64,000 bases of DNA from Salvia splendens (lineage: Eukaryota; Streptophyta; Magnoliopsida; Lamiales; Lamiaceae): positions 8,211,593-8,275,592 of the forward strand of contig NC_056045.1 of NCBI RefSeq assembly GCF_004379255.2. Direction: 5' to 3'. Position numbers and translations under genes: made by a program. The notes below the pieces were generated by a model that saw only the letters and a program-made list of their open reading frames with translations, was not told where the DNA came from and ran no database searches. Shown here piece by piece: positions 56,355 to 64,000 of this stretch (its first letter is position 1; every line of letters begins with the position of its first letter).

Positions 56355-57251
56355 TGATGTGAATCCAGGTATTCACAATCATAGAATGCAACGATGTCGA
56401 GGGTCATGGGTTGATTGGGGTCCGAGAAGAGGGTGGAGACATGGCAAGGAGCCTAGCCGGATTGGGAGGTCTGATTCAAACCAGAATTTGCCTATGAAGA
56501 TAAAGTCCAAATCCTCTCTTAAGATAGCCATTGTCTTCATCGTCGAAAGAGCTTCACGTGGGTATCTTGCATGCATCAATCGGAGCCAGAATGAGGAAGT
56601 TATGATCGTTTTAAGAAAGTCGCGCAGTGTAGAACAAAACGCGCGGGCGAGCATTTTTCCTCATGCAAAACGCCCGGTCGGGCGTTTTTGTCGAGAGATC
56701 AGTTTTTCTCCAGAAAATTCGCTCGGGCGGGCGAAATGAACCTAGAGAAACGCCCGGTCGGGCGTTTTGTCCGGGATGTGTCTTTTTTACCAAGAATTAT
56801 TTTATTTTGCTCTTTTTTCACCTCTAGTATAAATAGACATGTTAGGGATTTTTCTTGAGCAGCTTTGAACATTTTGTAAACCTACCAAAGACTCCATTGT
56901 GAGCATTCCTCTTCATCTTTGAAGATTTATCAAAATCCCTTGTGGTTGCATTTTAATCTATTGTCGGGCTTAGATTGAATGTTAAGGTATGCAATTCTAG
57001 TTCTTGTGTTGCTAGTTTTGTGGAGCCATTAGATTCTTGCTTTGGTGAAAGTTGTCTTGGGTTGTCTTCATTGTTTTGTAGAAGGTCCATAGGTTCCAAG
57101 CATCTATCTAAGTCATAACACCTTCACCTTCTCCCTTTTCCACCATTTTTATTGTTTCATTTCTTGTGTGGGTTTGTTTGGGTTGTTGAAATATTTACAA
57201 GAGCAAGTCCGGGGCAAACATATGTGTCTTGAATCCTTAAGATTCACATTA
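56355..57251 (+). repeat. 5' LTR
   Basis: Contains two near-perfect CpG-rich palindromes, AAAACGCCCG-GT-CGGGCGTTTT at 56667-56688 and its 20-bp relative at 56748-56767, with TATAAATAG at 56829 as a likely promoter. Confidence 0.8.
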
Positions 57252-57808
57252 TTTGGTATCAAGAGCCATTGGTTCTTGTTCTTGTAATTGTTAGAAACTT
57301 ATCAAAAAAAAAAGAAAAAGAAAAAAAAAGAGATACTTCAAAATATATCCATGGGCTTTAGCTATATATCGGTATATATATTGTTGGGTATGTCAAATTG
57401 ATTATTCCAAAGTTGTAGACCAATTGTTGGGTCTATTGTTATTGGGTGTAATTGTGCAAACAAAGTGTTTGTTGATTTGTCCCATTGGCCTAGCACCTTA
57501 CTTTCACTTATCTTTTTGGCTTTTAGAACTAGTAATTACTTGCCTAGTTGCATATTTTGTTTGTGAATTGTGCTACCCTTGTGGATTATCATCGTTGAGA
57601 GCAAGTGAGGGAGAGTATCCTAGCCACCAAAATTTCTAAGCCCTCCGAGCGACATTGGGTGTGAGTTTTGGGGAAAGGGGTACATATTATGGGAAATGAG
57701 CTCCTCACTAAATTCTCCATTCTCGGGTGTGTGTGTTGTTTGTGTTACTAACAAAAAGGGACTTGTCCCTAGTCTTGTGCTATTTTTTTTGTTTTGTAGG
57801 TACTTGAA

Positions 57809-58843
57809 ATGGTGAATTCTAGGCATGACTCGCCTATAAATCAAGTTGCCTCACCATCCGATGTTACTATTGAAGAGATGTTCTCCTCAATCATGAAGGA
57901 GATGCATGAGGTGCGGGACAATGTGAATGCTATGCAAGGAGAATTTACGGCATTTCATGAGGATATAAACCTTCTTAGAGATAGAGTCAGACATAACCAT
58001 TCCATACCACCTAGTGTCCGAGAGAGACATGGTAGGAGTGACTACAAGTCGAGATACCATGATGATGGACTTGTTATAGGGAGTAGAAGGGAACGAGTTT
58101 CAAAGTTCCATGGAGAGTCACACTCTAGGAGGATGAGGGATCATGGTCATCATAAGGTGCATGAGTGGTTAATGGGGGAAGAAACCTCAAGTAAAGCAAG
58201 AAAGAGCTCAAACTCTCGACATTATGGTTGTGGCACAAGCGGAAGAGGTATCCCACCAAAGAAGGTGGACCTATCTCATCCTAGCTATCACACGAAGATT
58301 TCGTCGTGGTTGTCATCCAATTTTCCTCTTTCAAATAGCTTGATTCAAAGTGAGTGTGACAATGTTAACTACGTTGTTAAAGAGCGTGTCAAGCATATGG
58401 TGGATTTTGTTGCCGATGATGATGAAGAGCAATGTGAGGATGAAAAAGAGTCCATGGTCATGCATGAATTAGACGCACGCCCAACTTTTAGTGATGGTGT
58501 GTCTAGCATAGTGGAAGTCGAAGACGAGTGTGAGCCATTAAAAGCCCTTCAAGTCTTGAGCATTGAAACGAAGCCCAATGAGATTGCTAAAGTAAATGAC
58601 TACTTGGGGAATGAGCAAGAGAGAAAAGAAAATATAGAGTGTGAGAAAAGGCTAAAAAGTGAGATGCAAAAGCCAAGAGAGAGTGGTGGGGGTGAGTGTG
58701 AATCAAACAAACCAAGAGAGAAAAACTACAAGCATGTGAGGAAAAAAAGTTGCTTGTTAGATTCTAATATCAACCTTGAGAGGGCTCTAAATCTATCACG
58801 CCCGCATTTTCTAAGGATAGAAAACACGGTTGATCGCGACTAG
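57809..58843 (+). CDS. gag-like ORF lacking the capsid core
   Basis: 344 codons from ATG 57809. The N-terminus (MVNSRHDSP...MHEVRDNVNAMQGEF, a likely coiled coil) resembles the start of plant Ty3/gypsy gag-pol. An Arg/His/Ser-rich basic region and an acidic region (DDDEEQCEDEKES) follow. The usual Retrotrans_gag domain and CCHC knuckle were not recognised, so the capsid part seems deleted. It is the main open frame of a non-autonomous element. Confidence 0.55.
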   Translation: MVNSRHDSPINQVASPSDVTIEEMFSSIMKEMHEVRDNVNAMQGEFTAFHEDINLLRDRVRHNHSIPPSVRERHGRSDYKSRYHDDGLVIGSRRERVSKFHGESHSRRMRDHGHHKVHEWLMGEETSSKARKSSNSRHYGCGTSGRGIPPKKVDLSHPSYHTKISSWLSSNFPLSNSLIQSECDNVNYVVKERVKHMVDFVADDDEEQCEDEKESMVMHELDARPTFSDGVSSIVEVEDECEPLKALQVLSIETKPNEIAKVNDYLGNEQERKENIECEKRLKSEMQKPRESGGGECESNKPREKNYKHVRKKSCLLDSNINLERALNLSRPHFLRIENTVDRD

Positions 58844-58884
58844 GTGAAGATTAAAGAAACGGGGAAGATAGGGGAAACAATCAA

Positions 58885-60351
58885 GGGGTACGATATGTAG
58901 ATCAAGAGATGAAACTTTATTACCAAATTATAGTCTGAAATAACGAAGCAACAAAGTTCGTAGGAAAAATAGTCCAACAAAACAAAGATAACATCAGAGT
59001 TCTAAAACTTGCGTAGCGGAAGCATTTGAGAGTTAGCTACTACTATGTATGAAGACACAATAGCAACCGGAACGTTAATTGAATATGGTCTCGGTCCAAT
59101 GCTCAACATCCTCCGTCTCTCGTCCACGCTCAACCTGCACATAGGGAAAACATATGCAGGGGCTGAGTACTTGATGCACTCAGTGAACTCATGCCCAAAA
59201 TACATTTCATCAATAACGTTATGTCAAGCCACCGTTGAGTGAAACTCGGGTTTTACTTTAAAATGCCGAGAAACACTAAAATCATTTCCATAAAAAGGTG
59301 CATGCGCATGCAAACATCATCGTCATCCTCCATCATGTACAATATCTGAACCATCATGTGAAACGAGAATGTGGCCACAAACTCGATCACTGGACCGGCC
59401 GACCACAAAGGACGGCTCACGATCCCCATCAGTGCACTAGTCCAAGTAGGGAATCACTCCCTAGTCAGACCCGAATTCGTTAACCATCAAAGTCTAGTAG
59501 GACATTATCCTAGTAGACAATCAGATAGGCAATTCAAAACATAAAATACGGCATGACATACCATTTAAACCACTCTTATCTCACCATTTACATATCATTG
59601 CAAATAAAGGAGTTTAAGTAATAAAGCCCACCTCAAAAGCTTTGAGTTTTCCTTAAGTAGCTTCTCGTTCCGACTTTAGCGGCCGTGCTAACCACCTTTT
59701 CGAAAAATACATAAAGTTCACATCAAATCTCGATAACGAAGGTATTTAGAATGCATGCACTCTAATTAAAATCTTTTAATTTGTTTCCTCGGTTTTTCGT
59801 GCATTTTCGATTATTCGGCGGCCGCCCAAGGCGTCGCGTGCTACGCCGGTCGGCCGCTTACGCCCATTCTTTCCTCCGTTGGCTCCTCGCATTTTCCCAC
59901 GGCGTTGAAATAAATTTCCAAAAATATTTTAAGCGTATAATTAAATTACCGCACTATTTCTCTTCGCCAAATTGTTTTTGGGCTCATTTGGTTGTAAGGC
60001 CCAAATTTGTATAATTATTAATTGGTTGGACTTGTTGATTATTATGGCCCAAAGCCATTTTAAATAAACATTTGGACTCTAATTCATCATTTGAGAATTC
60101 CAAGTGTATTATTATTATTTTGCATTCTTGTTCACTAATTAAAGTTCGTAAACCTTAATTAAATTTTTTTTTGTTCGTTTCCTTCCGTTTAGACAAATTT
60201 TTATTTGTCTCGCAGTAACTTGGTGTTGTTCCAAGTACCATAAATACTATACTTTATAAAAACAGAACGAGGAGCAAAGAATGACGACAACATTTTATTT
60301 TTATTAAAACAAGACATATTAATTTAGTACTTAAAAAGTAAGGACGTTACA
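58885..60351 (-). mobile_element. TGTAACG-family element nested in the retrotransposon
   Basis: On the minus strand it begins TGTAACGTCC at 60351 and includes sequences shared with the intron element at 51730-54538: CTATGTGCAGGTTGAGCG-like, and GGAGCCAACGGAGGAA next to GGCCGCCGAATAATCGAAAA. The right-hand flank is AAATC; the left end near 58885 is degenerate (preceded by CAATC). The host ORF resumes after it as HPIPFAIDEENDPYF. Confidence 0.6.
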
Positions 60352-61707
60352 AAATCACCCTATTCCTTTTGCCATTGATGAGGAGAATGACCCTTATTTT
60401 ACTAACTCTTATGACTTGTCTTTTCTCTTTGATGACTTTAGGAGACAAGAATTGGGAGGATTAGAATGTGAACCCGAGTCGTGGATGTACCGAGTAACTT
60501 CTTACCGGTAATAAGATCATGGAAGCAATGTCAAGATGAATCACTCATTTCCCAAGGTTCAAGTACACTATCCTTGCTTCCTTGTGATGTTTCTTTGAAG
60601 TGCTTAGATAAGATTGATGTGTTGGACAATAATTTGCTTTTGATAATTGATTTGAACCATGTTGATCCTATCTTGTACTTAAAGCATGATTTCGTAAATT
60701 CAAGAGTGACACATGTGAATAAGATTGATTTTGCAAAGCCAACTTGTGATGATAGCTTTGTCATTGGTGATTTGTGGCATCGAGAGCTTGAATCTTCAAA
60801 TGCCAAGTCTATCTTTGCCTCATATGTTGACCCTTTCTTGATAAATCCATACATTGATAGGCATGTCATTTCCCTTATGGATTCTAACTCGAAAGATGAA
60901 ATGACTTCCTTGCATACGAAGATGTCTAAGTCTTCACTTGTTTGTCATTTTAAGTTTCATAAATATGTGGATGAGAATGGTAGGACCGAGAGAATTAAAA
61001 TTGTTGATGACTTTATAACTTGGTACTTGCTATGTTTTCATTGTAAAATGGTTAGACCCTTCAATGAGATTGGGATGTTCTATGGTCGTTTTGTGAGGGA
61101 CTTTTCCACTCACATGTCTTTTGTGGGTTATGTTGTGATTAAAATCATAGTAAAGCCTTGTTCCCATGTGTGTACCCATGTCTTGAAATTGTTAGAGCAA
61201 TTGCGAGGGACTTATTTTGATAAGTTTCTTATGTTAATTGATATTATGTTTTACAAGATTCATGTGGTGTTATACAAGGTTCACATGTCTTGTGTTGAGC
61301 ATGTAGGTGTTGAGCATACCCTACATGCTATGCATAATAGTTTTTTGTCACATTCTTCTCATAATAATGATCACTTCTTCAAAGTGTTGGAGCAATTAAG
61401 TAAGCATCACGTTGACAACCTTGATTCTATACTTGGTATAATTCCTTGTAAGCTTCAAGAAAATAATCTTAAGATTGAGGTCTCCTTTGTTCTCATAGTT
61501 AAATTCAATCTTGAATGTGATGGTGGAAGTTGGTTCGTTGATTGTGATTGTGAGAATCATCTCATTATTAGTGAAATACCTTTTGGGTTCCAAAGTGAAA
61601 TCAACCTCTTGTATGGTACTATGATATTTGATTTGGACTCGCTCGATTTTGTAGGTGTACTTGATCGGGATTTGAGGACAAATCCTTCAAAAGAAGGAGG
61701 GGGATGA
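60352..61707 (+). pseudogene. Second ORF of the retrotransposon, pol-derived remnant
   Basis: About 40 codons (AIDEENDPYFTNSYDLSFLFDD) precede a frame change near 60478, then about 408 codons are open to 61707. Most of it is unfamiliar and rich in His, Val and Asp. EIGMFYGRFVRDFS resembles the FYRRFVxDFS segment near the end of gypsy reverse transcriptases, and the terminal DLRTNPSKEGGG resembles the tail of plant gypsy polyproteins. Probably a heavily deleted and diverged pol. No active-site motif seen. Confidence 0.5.
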
Positions 61708-61782
61708 TGTGAATCCGGGTGTCATAAATAAGAATCGAAGAACCGGATTTGAGGACAAATCCTTTCACAAAGAAGGAGAGGA

Positions 61783-62678
61783 TGATGTGAATCCAGGTAT
61801 TCACAATCATAGAGTGCAACGATGTCGAGGGTCATGGGTTGATTGGGGCCCGAGAAGAGGGTGGAGACAAGGCAAGGAGCCTAGCCGAATTGGGAGGTCT
61901 GATTCAAACCGGAATTTGCCTATGAAGATAAAGTCCAAATCCTCTCCTAAGACAACCATTGTCTTCATCGTCGAAAGAGCTTCGCGTGGGTATCTTGCAT
62001 GCCTCAATCGGAGCCCGAATGAGGAAGTTATGATCGTTTTAAGAAAGCCGCGCAGTGCAGAACAAAACGCGCAGGCGGGCGTTTTTCCTCATGCAAAACG
62101 CCCGGTCGGGCGTTTTTGTCGAGAGATCAGTTTTTCTCCAGACAATTCGCTCGGGCGGGCGAAATGAACCTAGAGAAACGCCCGGTCGGGCGGTTTGTCC
62201 GGGATGTGTCTTTTTTACCAAGAATTGTTTTATTTTGCTCTTTTTTCACCTCTAGTATAAATAGACATGTTAGGGTTTTTTCTTGAGCAGCTTTGAACAT
62301 TTTGTAAACCTACCAAAGACTCCATTGTGAGCATTCCTCTTCATCTTTGAAGATTTATCAAAATCCCTTGTGGTTGCATTTTAATCTATTGTCGGGCTTA
62401 GATTGAATGTTAAGGTATGCAATTCTAGTTCTTGTGTTGCTAGTTTTGTGAAGCCATTAGATTCTTACTTTGGTGAAAGTTGCCTTGGGTTGTCTTCATT
62501 GTTTTGTAGAAGGTTCATAGGTTCCAAGCATCTATCTAAATCATAACACCTTCACCTTCTCCCTTTTCCACCATTTTTATTGTTTCATTTCTTGTTGGGT
62601 TTGTTTGGGTTGTTGAAATATTTACAAGAGCAAGTCCGGGGCAAACATATGTGTCTTGAATCCTTAAGATTCACATTA
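61783..62678 (+). repeat. 3' LTR
   Basis: About 97-98% identical by eye to the 5' LTR, with one of the two palindromes altered (GGGCGGTTTG near 62185). The last 203 bp are repeated again at 63043-63245. Confidence 0.8.
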
Positions 62679-63042
62679 CACAATTAACGGGGAGTGATCA
62701 ATTGCTAACTCAATCTCTAGTTGCTAACTACAACTAATTTAAGACCATAGGATTTTAGAAATATAGTGGTCTAAAATTTGTCATGTGTAGTTTTCATTTT
62801 TATTAATTAAATCGAAATAGATAAAAAAAACTATCAAATTACGGTTTTGGATGAAAATGTCAATATAGTGTTTTGAAAATATCAATTTGAGAATGTCAAC
62901 ACATTGTTTTAAGAATGACATTCTACATGTATTTTATTGACATATTTTATATACTATGTTGACAATTGTTGGTGTAAGAAAAAATTTAAAAATTTTTTAA
63001 TTTTTTTTCAAATTTTGACATCGGAACATATGCAAATTTTTC
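62476..63042. repeat. 567-bp tandem duplication, copy 1
   Basis: From AAAGTTGCCTTGGG inside the 3' LTR to just before the same word at 63043. Includes the LTR end, the flank and the dispersed repeat containing CTAATTTAAGACCATAGGA. Confidence 0.9.
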
Positions 63043-63609
63043 AAAGTTGCCTTGGGTTGTCTTCATTGTTTTGTAGAAGGTTCATAGGTTCCAAGCATCT
63101 ATCTAAATCATAACACCTTCACCTTCTCCCTTTTCCACCATTTTTATTGTTTCATTTCTTGTTGGGTTTGTTTGGGTTGTTGAAATATTTACAAGAGCAA
63201 GTCCGGGGCAAACATATGTGTCTTGAATCCTTAAGATTCACATTACACAATTAACGGGGAGTGATCAATTGCTAACTCAATCTCTAGTTGCTAACTACAA
63301 CTAATTTAAGACCATAGGATTTTAGAAATATAGTGGTCTAAAATTTGTCATGTGTAGTTTTCATTTTTATTAATTAAATCGAAATAGATAAAAAAAACTA
63401 TCAAATTACGGTTTTGGATGAAAATGTCAATATAGTGTTTTGAAAATATCAATTTGAGAATGTCAACACATTGTTTTAAGAATGACATTCTACATGTATT
63501 TTATTGACATATTTTATATACTATGTTGACAATTGTTGGTGTAAGAAAAAATTTAAAAATTTTTTAATTTTTTTTCAAATTTTGACATCGGAACATATGC
63601 AAGTAAGAT
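63043..63609. repeat. 567-bp tandem duplication, copy 2
   Basis: I see no difference from copy 1 over the compared length. It leaves a second truncated LTR end (63043-63245). Confidence 0.9.
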
Positions 63610-64000
63610 TTTGTTAGAATCCTTATGAAATTATCTTTAATTTGATATATGTTGTGCAAAAAAATAATTGAAATCGAGAAAGTTATATGCGTTTTAAAGT
63701 TATGTGATATATCGCGATATAAGGAAATTCATATCGTTATCGTATCGAAAACTTACGATACGATATCGTATCGTATCGAAAATTATGATATACCGAAAAT
63801 TTGATAATTTTTCAATATATTTCAATACGATACGAGCGATATATCATTTTTTTGATATTTTTCCCAGCCCTATTCAATCATTTTAATTTGATGATAGTGA
63901 ATTACTAGTTTAAATTGTAGTAGTATATTATCAAAGTCACCTACATTTTCCGTGATTTCCTCATATTTCTAATTATTCCTTAAGAAACTGGAGAGTTAAA
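63610..64000. repeat. Dispersed repeat, matches 4460-4870
   Basis: Continues in register with the region downstream of the deleted dioxygenase copy, including the CGATA/TATCG-rich segment. No gene up to the window edge. Confidence 0.75.

Larger units (their letters stand above)
56355..62678 (+). mobile_element. Non-autonomous Ty3/gypsy-like LTR retrotransposon
   Basis: LTRs of about 897 bp at 56355-57251 and 61783-62678 (ends TGATGTGAATC and GATTCACATTA), a primer-binding site TGGTATCAAGAGCC at 57254-57267 (Met-tRNA type with one extra A), and a purine-rich AAAGAAGGAGAGGATGA before the 3' LTR. Flanks GACAA and CACAA agree at four of five positions. The interior has a gag-like and a second ORF but no complete reverse transcriptase or integrase. 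Another element is inserted at about 58885-60351. Confidence 0.8.

Overview
This window reads as nuclear DNA of a flowering plant, most likely a eudicot. Genes have GT-AG introns, spacers are AT-rich, and the space between genes is filled with plant mobile elements: PIF/Harbinger, Ty3/gypsy of Athila type, TRIM, Stowaway, Mutator-type and hAT-type MITEs, and a LINE remnant. An asterid such as a Lamiales species would fit, but that is only an impression. There is no bacterial or viral gene organisation, and I found no rRNA, tRNA or CRISPR.

Two gene families belong to the host. One intact BAHD acyltransferase (9656-11032, two exons, 423 aa) lies about 9.7 kb upstream of the only intact member of a 2-oxoglutarate/Fe(II) dioxygenase family (20705-22055, three exons, 365 aa; ACC-oxidase-homolog/D4H-like). 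Four further dioxygenase copies are broken: an exon-2 fragment cut by a Harbinger insertion (234-387), an internally deleted copy (3319-3485), an exon-1-only copy (18166-18715) and a frameshifted three-exon copy (50558-55692). Their flanks are also duplicated, so the locus is a decayed tandem array. Oxygenation followed by acylation is a common pairing in specialised metabolism, so this may be a small biosynthetic cluster; that is inference.

Layout: 1-5300 is a mosaic duplicate of sequences found again at 22.0-22.6 kb, 47.8-50.6 kb, 55.7-56.3 kb and 62.7-64.0 kb, carrying two dioxygenase remnants. 5.3-9.5 kb holds a hAT MITE, a minisatellite, an LTR remnant, a LINE remnant and an (AAAAT)n tract. 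9.5-11.0 kb is the BAHD gene. 12581-18715 and 18716-21255 are two copies of one tandem duplication whose break fell in dioxygenase intron 1, leaving one truncated and one complete gene. 22587-47839 is a single Harbinger element swollen to 25 kb: an Athila-type retrotransposon entered its transposase gene, and a segment spanning Harbinger 5' DNA plus the 3' half of the retrotransposon was then triplicated. 47.8-55.7 kb is the last dioxygenase copy, whose upstream region holds a tandem three-LTR TRIM and whose first intron holds a 2.8 kb TG...CA element. 56355-62678 is a non-autonomous LTR retrotransposon, followed by a perfect-looking 567 bp tandem duplication.

The window contains its own pre-insertion alleles. 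Because of the duplications, several insertions (Harbinger at 22587, TRIM at 49582, MULE MITE at 2757) have an unoccupied paralogous site here, so their ends and target-site duplications can be read directly.
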